A stretch of 64,000 nt of DNA, from the NCBI GenBank assembly GCA_961205875.1, contig OY540818.1, positions 16,714,761 through 16,778,760 on the forward strand. Reading direction: 5' to 3'. The notes beneath the pieces are model-generated. The model was not told the origin of the DNA. It did no database searches and saw only the letters and a program-made list of their open reading frames with translations. Below are positions 37,101 to 49,700 of the stretch, piece by piece (positions within the stretch are counted from its first letter, which is position 1; each line of letters opens with the position of its first letter). Origin of the DNA: Sialis fuliginosa (lineage: Eukaryota; Arthropoda; Insecta; Megaloptera; Sialidae). Position numbers and translations under genes: made by a program.

Positions 37101-38912
37101 ATGGCAAAATCTATGACTTGTATAAATTTTGCGTCAAGATTTATGTATCCACAAACAATGCCAAAAATGTTAAATTATGGTAAGGAAATATGAATTCGTT
37201 ATGTAAATACTCTAATATGTATATCTATTTGTTCTGTAAATACATAGGCACAAGATTATTATACACGGAATCTGCAATAGGTGTTGATAATTATGTAAAA
37301 TCACGAGAAAAGGTGCATGTACAGTTTTTAAACATGTCAGAAAAATTTAAAAACAAAATGCAGGAATTTGTGGAACCAAAGTCTACGAATATGATATTTA
37401 CTGAAGATTTAAAAAATATGGTGCATTTAGTTGAAGAAGAACCAAAAGAAATTGATTTAGTCATTCAAATGATGAAAAGGTAATTAATTTTATTATATTT
37501 TAATTGTAGTGAGTACATATTTTTTATTTATTTATTCGTAGATTTAATCAACAAAATAAAGGATTACGATTTGGAAGTTTTGTATTTGGTCCAGTTGTTA
37601 TGAGAATGTTCCATTTCTTAAACAAACCTGAAGAAGCTTTACAGGTAAAAGTGTTAGAAGTATTATAATAATTGAGAAATGTTTGTTGAATTTCACATTT
37701 TTTTTAGTGTTTTAAAGATCCTGAACTTGATGGATTCTTTGATCAGTTGATGAGTTACCAAATTTTATTAGATTTACTTTATAATAATAAGAAGTATTCA
37801 GAAGTAATAGAAACTTACGAATTAATAAAATCAAAACAAATCCAAAGCTCAAAATATCCAAAACATGTTATTGTTTTAACATTAGCAGCTTGTTATAAAC
37901 AGGTTAGTTATATAGTGTTTTAGTTCCTGAGTTACTTTTAACAGAAGTAAATTTATTGTTCTTGGTAAGTGACAACAGATTGTTTTTTATTATGTACTGT
38001 GAAGTCTATGCTTGAATTCATTTGGCATAATAGACAAGCATGTGTTTTTTTTTTTAAATATAATTGTAATTGAATTAAACCACATGTATAACCATACTTT
38101 ATTTCTAGAATACTAAAGAAAGTTTAGAATATGCATTACATTTATGGAAAGAATTACAAACTGTTGGGCATAGACCAATGCGAAGAGCAATTACTTTTGT
38201 AGCAGCGCTTGCTATGAATCAAGGTTCACCGCACATAGCTCTCGAAATGATTTCATCAGTCCAGCAACAGTCTTATATGACGATAAGAAATATTCGTGTG
38301 AGTGTAATTTTAATTATTTTATAAATAATGTTTGAAAATTATTTCATTTGTATACTTTTAAAATAATATAGGTGGCTGCATTAGCAGCTGTAAACAGATT
38401 AGAAGAGATTTTACCAATATTAAGAGGTGTTTTAGAAGTAGACGAAGCAGCATACGGAAAATCAACATTTAATCCTGAAATATTAGATCAAGTAGCTTTA
38501 GCATTTGATAAAACCGAAGATAAAGAATTGAAAAATGAATTTGATCGCATTTTTAAAGCATTAAAACAAAATGATCACATTTCAAATAAGGTAAAATAAA
38601 TCTTTATTTCGAGTATTTATTTATTCAGAGCAGTAATTGTTTGAGAATATCATTTAGAACCTGCTTACACTACAGATTTTAAATGGCCCAATGTTACTTA
38701 ATAATGATAATTATTTTTAGTCTTTGGATCAAGATATTTGTTCAGAAATTCAATCTGGTCAAAATGTAAGGATTCAAGATCTGCGACCTAATTATAACTA
38801 CAATAGAGAGAACAACCGTACAAATGATTTTAGACCAAGAAGGCAGCAGCAACAAGGTGGAAGAAATACAAATAGATATCCACAGCGGCCTGGTTTATCT
38901 GACATGTACTGA
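37101..38912 (+). CDS. PTCD2: Pentatricopeptide repeat-containing protein 2 (PTCD2), seven exons
   Basis: PTCD2 is a mitochondrial matrix protein needed for maturation of mitochondrial transcripts, including cytochrome b mRNA in mammals. Exons are 37101-37179, 37248-37479, 37542-37644, 37708-37902, 38109-38297, 38372-38590 and 38721-38912, all phase-consistent, giving 402 aa. The N-terminus (MAKSMTCINFASRFMYPQTM) is basic and non-acidic, as expected of a targeting presequence. Helical-pair PPR-like repeats follow in exons 2-6, with conserved segments GLRFGSFVFGPVVMRMFHFL and LWKELQTVGHRPMRRA. The C-terminus is Gln/Arg/Asn-rich (RPRRQQQQGGRNTNR), which is unlike the rest and may bind RNA. A polyadenylation signal AATAAA is at 39117-39122. 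Family assignment is strong; details of substrate are by analogy. Confidence 0.88.
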
Positions 38913-40312
38913 TTAATGTTTAGGGAAATGTAATTTTAGTAATAAGATATACTTATTAAACGCTGTATTTAATTTGTAATTAAATGTTTTAAAACTTTAG
39001 ACTGTTTTGTTTTATAGAATCGAGGTATACATTTTAATAATACTCTTACAATTTGAATATGTTAGGTGTATTCTGCAGATTGATACAGATTTTGTTATAA
39101 TAGAGAAAGGGTAAGTAATAAAGAAATAATTTAATTTATTAAAAACAGATTTATTTACTAAAGCTTCATAAGAGATAAACCCATTGATTTTATAAACATT
39201 TTTATCTATCTACTTAATTTTAAGACACATTCAAGATTTTGCGACATGATTACCTAGTAATATATTTGATATATATAGAAATACTGTGAACACAAACTAA
39301 AATAGTACTCTCTAAATTATATGCTATTATTAAAAAAAATAATTATGAAATTTGAATAAAAATTTCATAACAAAAAAATTATCAAATAAGTACTTTGATA
39401 TATAAATATTCGAAATTTGAATTGAGTTGATATATTGATTAGAAAACTTAATACTTGTCGCAAATGTTCGGGTTATAGGTATATATAGTACGAACAATAT
39501 AAAGGTCGCACTACGTTATTAGACATTACTTTGGTTATTGAAGTATTATGTACAGAAAAACATATTAACAATTATTTTGGTACTTGTTAACTATCCCGTA
39601 AGTATAGACATAGACTATAAGGACAATCTCTGCAGGAAAGGTCGAAGGTTATTTTAATTTAAAACTGTCACAATGAACTATTAAAAAAAACTATATTATG
39701 TACATTTGCGAGGATATTTAACAAGTATAATTTTTTTTGTAAGTTATTCTAGTTTATACATTAATTTAAAAATTATTTATCTAAAAACCTGCATTGTACT
39801 TATTTATACCTACTCAAAGTAATCAATATGTATTTAATAAAATTATACTTACTAATGATATGTGTCGTGATGGTAGTGACACGTTCAGTGGTAAAAATCG
39901 AAACTAACGCAACAATAAAATGTACTGTTACGTATATAGGTTAATTTATTTCTGTTTTTATGAAATTAATTAGTATAACGCTTAGTTCTTGATAACTGAT
40001 ATAATTCTTTAAATAAACATAAAAATATTATTCATGTATTCATAAATAGATACCTATTTTCAATAAATAAGTGAATTAATAATATTGACTTAGTGTTTAC
40101 AACAATAAAATAAATCAAAAACTACAGCTGAAGAAAATCTCTAGTCATTTAATTTAATAATAAAAAATAACATGTGATATGGAAATAACGTTTTCCTGGT
40201 TAACATCTGATCCAGTAAGAATAGTTAATTTTTTCACCACATGGTGGCATACGATCTAAGACACATATCAATTATTTTTCATTCAATAATATATAATTAT
40301 TTTCATTGATAC
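38913..40312. other. PTCD2 3' UTR and intergenic sequence
   Basis: Contains the PTCD2 3' end (signal at 39117-39122), then AT-rich DNA with no gene or structured repeat that I can support. Confidence 0.5.
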
Positions 40313-40570
40313 TTGCTATTAAAAAGAATTTGCTCGATAGCAAGATCTAATTAGCTTTTGGTTAACGCTATCTGCAAGGTGTCAAATCATTATTAATTTT
40401 CTTGGGATAAAAGCAGTGGTAATAAATGTATAATAATTTAAATGTTATGTATTTTTAACTACATCTGTAAGTGGGTTGTCACTTATCATTTATATTTAAT
40501 AACTAGTAGCTAACATTAGCCAAAAGCTAATTAGCTTTTATTCTAGAGCAAATTCTTTATAATACCAGGC
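40313..40570. mobile_element. MITE, family B, degenerate copy
   Basis: About 258 bp similar end to end with 44418-44671. Both share AAAGAATTTGCT at the left, AACGCTATCTGC and TGTCAAAT internally, and CAAATTCTTTATAATACC at the right. The inverted ends are eroded in this copy. Confidence 0.65.
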
Positions 40571-42776
40571 ACGAATCTCTTTATATTTGTCATAAAATTC
40601 ATTAAATAATACAAAACTCAATATTGTTTCTGAATTTTTTCACTATAAAATTTTGGTCAACATTTTTAAAATGCACTAGAAATTGCTAAAAATTTATTTT
40701 ATAATCGTTTATCTACACAGACAATATTTACTGCATATTTTTTTATATCTACAATAAATTTTAGTATTTTTTTTTATAAAATATAATTCTTGTTAAAAAA
40801 ATACTTTTTTTTTACAGTTCAATTAAATATATTTTTGTAGAATTTAAACTATTCATAATTTCAGATATTGTTTATTTAACTGGAATGCAAAACATTAAAA
40901 ATATATTAAAAATGTATTTATTTGCTATAATAGTTTGTATATAAAAATCAATTCAAAAAGCTACTAGGTTTCATTATATCTAATTATAATAAATAATAGT
41001 AAATAATAACAAGAGTTTAGATGGCAGTTGTTATTGATATATATATGCATATTATTTTTCAGTTTTCATTAAGACTTTCACATTAAAAACTGTGAAACCT
41101 CAATATACGATTTTACCAGATTTGTAGAATTATTTAGATATGCATTATTGTTTCTATTATTAATTTAGAGAATTCTATTTATTATTCCGACTTATAAATA
41201 AGTGATATTTAAGCTAAGATTAAGTTACATGTATGTGTTATTATAAAAATATCATATTTTAACCCTCTCATTATTATTTACCTTTATGATGTAAAACATA
41301 GCATTAATTACTACATCTATCACGTTTATACTAAAAAATAAATCATATATAATTATTACAAAAAAAAATATAAATACATTTGAAATATATGTATATGTAT
41401 ATAAATACTCATATTCCAAATGTACATAAAAATATTTTTTAAGTATTCACATCACAAAAGTGCATACAGTCTATTGTAAAAGTATTTATACAGCGATCTA
41501 TAAGTACATGCATTCATACAATTCAAAATGAAAATAACGTTTTTTCTTTTGGGGGTTTGAGAATGGGCCATTCACGTTGTTTTTGACTTTACTAATTTTT
41601 GTTTTTGAGAACTGCTTTTAGAAAAATATAAATCAAAATGTATCGTATAATATACGTAGGCCCTTTATTTATTATATTAATATATAAAAATATATTATTT
41701 ATCCAATTTCACGAATTAAAAACATACCCACATTAAATATTTTTAATTTCTGTAATACATATTTCATTGTTTACAATAACAAAAAGCACGTATAGTTGTT
41801 AAGAATGCATATTTATAAAAAGTTAATATATGTAGACCCTAAATATTGTTACAAAAAAAATACGTTAAATAATTTGTATCTAACATAGATAAATACATTT
41901 AATAATTACTACAGTCGTTGTTATAAGAATTCTGTGCTTTTTTTTAATCTGTAGAGTTTAATAAATACAAAAGTTTTATTTTTTGGTAGAATATCAATGA
42001 ATTTAGTTTTTTTTTAAACGTATTCATATATTATAATGATATTATGTATAAATCAAATTTTACTGCATGCCTTGCACGTTAGTGATTACTTGTTATAAAT
42101 ATATATAATTAAATATGCTTTTTACAATAATTTTTATCACTTATTTAATACAGTTCAGTCAATTTCTCAATACACCCTCATACCTCCTAACATTTATAAA
42201 CATCTGTGTACATGTATGATATATTTTAGAATAGAAGCTCTTAACAAAATGCTTATATCTAGTACAAATATTTCTATTTCATTTTTATATACATATATTT
42301 TGATTTTAATAACAAAAAAGTTAGTCAGGGAAAACTGATATGTGAAACATTGATTTAAGCAAATTTACCATCCATAATACGAGCGTAAGTCATTTAATAG
42401 GCAGATATTTGACAGTTAAAGCTATACAACGGGTAACTATCAGTTTTGATTTGACTGACTATTGAATTTTAAAGAGTTATTGTTATAAATAATTTGTTAG
42501 AAGAAATAACTAAGTCACTACAAAAAATTCATGGATAATTATGAACGGCAAACTTTCCAATTATTATTATTCGATTTTCTGTTGTTTCCTTAAATACAAA
42601 AAGTCGTATATAAATAGATTTGACATAAGCATATTTTGGAATAATTTACTATCATAAGCATTTATAAAAACACATCTTTTATTAAATACAAAAGCATGAA
42701 TTCAGATCGTATATACATAATTAGAGGAACAGTGGAACAACAATAAAAAAATATATTTAGACTATCTTTTTTTTTT
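40571..42776. other. Region downstream of NPC1
   Basis: AT-rich sequence. It probably includes the NPC1 3' UTR next to the stop codon at 42777. No additional gene or element was recognised. Confidence 0.45.
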
Positions 42777-42928
42777 TTAAGAATTAATAGATGACTCTAC
42801 ACTTGCGTAATGCCGTTGTGGTTCGACAGAATCGTGCAGCAAAGGAGTCGTCGTAGACATTCCTGCAATCGGTTCCGGTTCGGTGACATTAACGACTGTG
42901 GGTCTATTGTGTCGGGTTTGCATCACGC
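42777..42928 (-). CDS. NPC1: Alternative last exon of NPC1 (tail K)
   Basis: After an acceptor ACCAG at 42929-42933, this exon is open for 50 codons when entered in phase 1. That is the phase in which NPC1 exon 45875-45018 ends. The tail reads VMQTRHNRPTVVNVTEPEPI, then AGMSTTTPLLHDSVEPQRHY, then ASVESSINS and stop. It contains a Leu-Leu pair and YASV, a Y-x-x-hydrophobic sorting-like motif. It is unlike the conserved NPC1 end, which is encoded by the exon at 43780-43689. A join from that exon to this one would stop immediately, so the two are mutually exclusive ends. Confidence 0.65.
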
Positions 42929-43688
42929 CTGGTTTTCCAAACAAAACAATAATATGACATAGCCGTAAAGTTGGTTATATATAAATAAAAATATTTAATA
43001 AAATAATAGATTGCAGTGAATGAAATAAGGAAAAAAGAAATAAATCCTTTAGCTATTCCCTTTATACATGCAGTTAATTTTTTAAAATAATTTTTGAGTT
43101 CTTTACTAATTAATCTTGCAAGGAAAATAATAAATTGATAAAAAGTAGAATTATAATAGGTTTGAAAATTAAATCTTTTTATATATTGAAATCACTGAAT
43201 TTATTTTATTTAAATAAAGAACTCAAACTTAAAATTAAATTAATGAATTTATTAATAGTTCAATGGCGAGAAAAAGTAAATAAGTTAAATTAAAAAAAAA
43301 TAAACAGTAAAAAATATATAATATTAATTAATTTAGTAACAACGTCAAATCATTTACATTCATCATAAGAATAAATTAATTGAGATAAATAATACATCCA
43401 TAAAACAAAAACAACAATAAATGATTTGATGTTGAAAATTGTTATTATTAAAATATTATTTCCTGATTATAAGTAAAAAATTAGTCCCCACAAAGAGCCA
43501 TACTGATTATAAAATGCATCTAAGAAAAATGCTTACAATATTGACTGAAAATAAGAATAAAAAAAAAATAAACAAAAAGGTGTTAAAAGCAGAATTTCTT
43601 CATGTGCTAAATATAGTCACTATGACTCTGGTTACATATACTAAAGAAAAACAAAAATTTAAACGTACAAAGACGCATGCAGTTCAAA

Positions 43689-43780
43689 TTATCTTACTCG
43701 AGTTAGAGATGTTTCTTGTATTCTCCCTTTTCGCATTTCCTGTCTCTGATTGGCGACTTTTTCTTTGTTGATTGGTGAAC
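43689..43780 (-). CDS. NPC1: Canonical last exon of NPC1 (tail J)
   Basis: Entered in phase 1 from the exon ending at 45018, it gives [20 protein letters not shown] and [13 protein letters not shown], then stop. This resembles the usual NPC1 ending after the last membrane helix (SYIG followed by a Pro/Asn/Lys-rich tail). A GTAAGA that could serve as a donor overlaps the last codons. Confidence 0.75.
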
Positions 43781-46700
43781 CTGTTAAAAGTATAATTAAC
43801 TAACTGAAAATGGAACTGATTGACAACGACATTAACATTTTTCTATCCACTTTGGAAAAATGTCAGACAATAATTTTATGTGTAAGTTTTCCAAAGTTTT
43901 TATTGTCATCACTGTAAGTTAGTTACCAGTTTTTGTATTTTCTCAATTCTAACAATAGAATATTAGATTATAATAATATAATGTCTAAGTCTGATCATGT
44001 AGCCAAGGCATTAGAATTGAGGAAATCAGTACTAACAATTTTTCTAATTTGATATAAATAATCAAAAATATACTAATTGAATAATATATACAGTCCGCAT
44101 TGGTTATAGCATCATATGAATTGTAGTACATAAATTGTATTTGAATATGAAAATTTAATTTTTCAATAAATAAAAAGTTAGTTATTTAAAATACCTATGG
44201 TGACATTCTATTTGTCAAAAAAGGTACAGAATTGATCTTATAATTTCTATCCAAATGTTATATCTTCAAGTTAGACTGTATATTACAATCATAGATGTGC
44301 AAATGTCACTCAGCAATCAAATTTCAATTAACTATGCATATTATAGTCTGTTTCATTTAAGATTGCCGTAAAATAAATATTAAATTCCAAATGGATGATA
44401 TGAAGAACAACACTAATGCCCAGTATTATAAAGAATTTGCTTGAGTGCAGAAGCAAATTATCTTCCAGCCAACGCTATCTGCTAGGTGTCAAATTTTAAA
44501 GCAGTTGTAATAAATGTATAATGTAAATGCTATGCATTTTATGAGATATACTTGGTAGCACTTATTTTAAGTCGCTGATTGTACATCTGTGAGTGTGTTG
44601 TCATTTATATTCAGTGCCTAGAGGAAGCTAATTTGCATTTGCACTCAAGCAAATTCTTTATAATACCGGGCATAAATGAAAATATTTGTTATTGTTAAGA
44701 GTATTAATATTTCCATAGATATGATATCAATACAATTTTCTTGTATGAAATAAACAAAACATAACCTTATTTATATTCAGTCATTGAGTATTGTTTAGTT
44801 AATTATATTATATGTTATAATAAAAAATGTTAAAGCCATTCATGCAATATTTCCCTTCCTGTAAGGGTTTAGCTAAAGTTTTATTTTTTATAAATCTGAT
44901 AGATGAACTAAAAAAATAATTAATAATTTACAATACAATAATAATTATTACATCCAGAATCTACATCTTAATTCATACATCAGATTTAATGTAAAACAAT
45001 TACAAGTTTTCACTTACCTATATAACTAAGAAGAACAGGCAAAAAGATCAATCCATGTGAGGCACCATATATAACGATACCTAGATACATTCTGAAATAA
45101 AACACTTGGAAGATCTGGCTCTTTGCAAAACCAAGCACGATGATACCACCAAACTTGGTTAGGGTGATTCCCGACAGTACAGAACTGCCCATCTTCGCCA
45201 GACAATCAGACGCTCTTTCAACACGCGTCTGCTCGTCGGATATCGTAAAACTGTGCACGAGATGCGAACAAAACTCTACGGAAATTCCAACGGCCATTAC
45301 AAGATTCACTAACGACACTGCATTTAACGTAATGTGCCACCAATACATAAGTCCACCGAGGTTTATAATGATCATAGTGATAGTAATTACCACCGTAATC
45401 GATGAGAATATGTCCAAACCCATCAAGAAGAACGTAACCAAAAATATAGCGGCTAAACTGATTCCCATACTTTTAAGTGTATCTGGCCACGTTGTTAAAT
45501 ATTGTTCATAGAACACATAAAATACTGAATAAGGAAAAACTTCTACTGTTCCACTATTATTGTTGAGATTGTGATTTAACGTCACGGTTAGGTTTGATGA
45601 GATTTCTCTCGCGACACGCAAGGCTTCGTAGTAATCGCGCGAGTTTTTCAGGATCGTGTGGTATGTCATAAAGTAAGAAGCACCAATATGGGCTAGTTTT
45701 GTTTTTTGATCCACTTTATAGTTAACCGCTTGTCCGTAAGCTGCATGTCCACCTTTAGCACAATCAGAATCTGGATTGTCCTGGAGGAAGAATGGAACGT
45801 ATCGTTCAAAACCAGTTGTGTTTGGACGATGATCGATCGGGTCGGTCACTATCGAGCATTGAGTACAACTTCCCTCTGTAAATTAAGTCATAGATTAAAA
45901 TATATACAACTAAATATCAATAATGGATCAATCCATATGAAAGTGGTCCAACAATGGTTGCTGGGTCATTCTAAAAACAATTGAATTTCCATATTTGTTT
46001 TACAGGTCACAACATTTTTTTCACTTTAAAAGGTTTGCGGAAACTAGAATATCTAAAGTAAATTGTTCAGAAAAAAAATGGGCTACAAGATTACTCCTAG
46101 ACATTTTCACCTAAATGTAATCCTAAAGGGTGAAACTACCAACATAGGGTAATTACACACAAAAAATCATTTTTTTTAGAATGGCCAAGCAACCATTGCT
46201 GGACCAGTTGATATGGATTGACCTTAATATTAAACTTACCAGTATGAGGACAGAAACTTCCATTATTTGGAAAATATTTACAACAGTTGGGTAATGCTGC
46301 CCAATCAAAATAATCATCTAACCAACTGGAACTTGATTTTGCTATATACGATACATTAGATATTTTGCTTTGTTGATATAATTGTGTCATAAGTGAATCT
46401 TTATTGCAAAATTGTCCTCCACATATTGAGTTCTGAACACTTCTATCCGAATAATTTAAACCATCTTTTACAACAAAATAAACTGGCGGTCCAATACTTA
46501 AATAGCTGTTCAAATATTGAAAGTATTTTAACACGAATGAATCTTCCGGCATCGAGAGTTCTTGATCCAAACCGATTTCTAAATGCGGTAGTACCGCTAG
46601 AGATGAACAAAGCCAACCGAAGAAAAATATCATCACAAACACACGTACATTTTTGTTCATCAAAAACGGCACATAAACAGATTTAAAGAACTTATATAGG

Positions 46701-49700
46701 AGACCTTCTTGCGCCATTTCATCAGTATCACGTTTTGCTCCGCGTAACCAACAAAATACATCCAAACGATTATCTGCCTGTCTTTCTGCATCCAGAGCCA
46801 ACAGACTTACAAAACATGTTATCTGAAGCAGGAAATCTATAAATAGTGCTGTACCAGCATACAGAGCAAACGCTCTCACAGCTGGCATATCAGATAATCC
46901 TCCCAAGAAGAAACAGCACGACTCCGAGGCACTTGTTAATAGCATCGATGGTCCAACACGACCGAGCGTTCTGCCAACATGTTCGGCGTGAGTCTCACCT
47001 GGCCTGCGTGTTTCACGTTGGTGTGTTTGTACGAGAATGAAAATGTTATCTACACCGACGGCAAGCACGAGGAATGGAATAACTTCAACAATGATTAACG
47101 TTGCTGGAAGCCCGATAAAACCAAACAACCCCACAGAACTTGCAACTGATGCTAATACAATCAACACTCCTCCAAGACCCAGTGTTACTTTACTATCAAT
47201 AAGTAACCTTGCTACGTTAGATACTTGACCGAGAGCTACAGCTATGTATGCAAACATAATCAAATAAGAGATCAATATTGTTAACACATCAGATTGACTT
47301 TCACGATCTAACTCATCTTCAATTGATCTTTCTGAAGTAAACGCAACATCCATGAATTTAGGTTTATCATCTCTGGTCCAGTTTTTCATAAATTCAACGA
47401 AACGTTGTTCCCATTTCAACGCTGGGCCAAGTTTTGTTTTGTTATGGAAGTTGTTGACAATGAATGTAAGTATTACAGCTGTTGCTTTTTCATATTTAGG
47501 ATTAGATGATAAAAATTCTCCTTCTTCCAAGAAACCGCCTAAAGCAATTGATGGATCAATAGGACCTCCATATGGGCCCAAACAATCATAGTTGTAAGTA
47601 TTTCTAAAATAAAAGAAAGAAATAGAATATTACAAAAGTAAATTTGAACAATTAATCATAATATAATATGTATGTACTTACTGAGTACAGGCTTTAAAGT
47701 GATCCAAATAATTGAGGCCATCATCAGTAGAATTAAAAGTATCAATATCATCTTGGTAATAACCCCACACGCTTTGCACAACACATTTGTCGACACTACG
47801 TTCAAAATCAAAATCAGATTCAAGCGGCATAAAACAGATCTTATCTAAACCTTCACCAGTGTCCATTCCAATTTGTTTAATTCGTTCTTGCAAATCAAGA
47901 ACAGCAAACATAAATTCAGGATTGAATACAGGTCCGAATTGAATTACTCCATCGCTTGTAGTGTGATTTATATATGGTAAGTTTGTTGCCCTGATTATAA
48001 TCTGAAATACAATAATTGTTAGTATTCATATTTCTTGCACAAGAACATAAAATTTTGCATAAAACATTAAAAATCTAACCTGTTCAGTTCTGTAAAATGG
48101 TTCAAAGTGACTATCAAAATATTCACGTTCAACTCTCGATCTGCTAGTCGGAGAAGCCCACAATTCAACTGGATCAGTAGTTACTTTTAGATATTTGATA
48201 CCGTGGCATAGTCCAGTGACAGCTAAGAAGCCAATGAAAAGCACAAACCACGGTCTGCTAGCGCACCACGTACCAAAAACTTCGAAAAACCGTTGGATGT
48301 ATGATTCAGTTCCAGCACCAAGTCGTTCGAGAACAGTTCCTGAGATTTCATCATCATCTCCCATATCATCTCCGGAATGTGTAGGCATTTCATGATCGTT
48401 GTCAGAAATAACACCTATACCATATTAAGGTTTAATTTAGAGACTGTTTTAATCAGTTTTTACAAAATTAGTTAGCACAATAGATGTATAAAATATAATA
48501 CAAATAAATAAGCACACTTAATAATTAATAGATACCATTAATTTGAATAATGTAAAATAAAATTAACCGCAGCATTATAATTTTAAAATAGATATTCCTT
48601 ACTGTAAACCGTGCCAGCACAATCAATTCTATTACAAGCACAGAACATATAATAATATGTAACAGTTGATACGCATCACTTTTGTTAATGCATTTTCTGG
48701 CTTGAGAATATATAATCAATAATTTTCTTATATTATATACACACATAAATAAAGCCAGTGACAAGCTTGAAATAATTAATTCATCAGCGGAAAAAAAGAA
48801 AACGATGATAGAAAGAAAATAGATATTTAATAAATGAAACCTTTGGCAGATTTAATAAAACGAAGCCTACAAAAGAATATAATCAACTAAATACATTGCG
48901 TATAGTATGTATATTTTATATATTGGCCATATTTCTCTCTATTGCTCGTGTATAAAATATTTTCAGATCTATAGTAATGTAAATATAATTTCCATGTTAA
49001 AACCTTTCCTGATAAAATGTTTAGTAATAGATAAATTAGTATGTATTACAAGTACATGCATTGAGGTTAATATTAATAAAAAAACACACACAGTATTAGT
49101 ATGGGCATTACGAGCATTTACCACAATAAAATAATATTTTAGATTGTTAAAAAACATGAAAATAAAGTGTGTGTTATTGTACACTTTTAAAAACAAGAAT
49201 TTAGTATAACACATGACAATAGATTGGATTTTTGTAAGGTATATGTTCTCGTAAATTAAATAATAGACACATCCAATAAAAAAATTTCATAATCACGGAA
49301 CTGACTGCATCTTATGATTTTGAAACTCCTTCCAAAGTGTGCTTATTATTTAATATAACGGTATTGTGTACTTGAGATCAGCCCTAAAATTAATTAGGGT
49401 AAATACTAAAGCATTTTTACAGTGTAGACTTGTATTCAAAAACACAATAAAACATGCGAGAATATTAAAACAAACACAAAAATAAAATCAATCAGTGCCA
49501 GTATAAAAATATCTGAATAATACATAGACGCTATTATAAATTCAAATTTTTTGTTTCTCGATTTCACAACCATTACAGAGCATATGTTTTTGAATACAGT
49601 CTGGTTGAATTTAAAGCATTTGTTTTGACATACTGGATCGTTTAGATTGTAGAGGACTATCTTCCTGATCTCCAAGTGACAATCGTGTAGAATGGAGCCC

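Noticed and set aside
43439..43771. 110-aa plus-strand ORF
   Set aside because: Lysine-rich, overlaps the NPC1 terminal exon antisense, no recognisable domain.
45140..45511. 123-aa plus-strand ORF
   Set aside because: Antisense shadow of the conserved NPC1 exon 45875-45018.
46136..46239. C-terminal extension of the big NPC1 ORF ([10 protein letters not shown]...)
   Set aside because: It lies beyond a good GTAAGT donor and inside the intronic MITE; the next exon continues the NPC1 frame after splicing.
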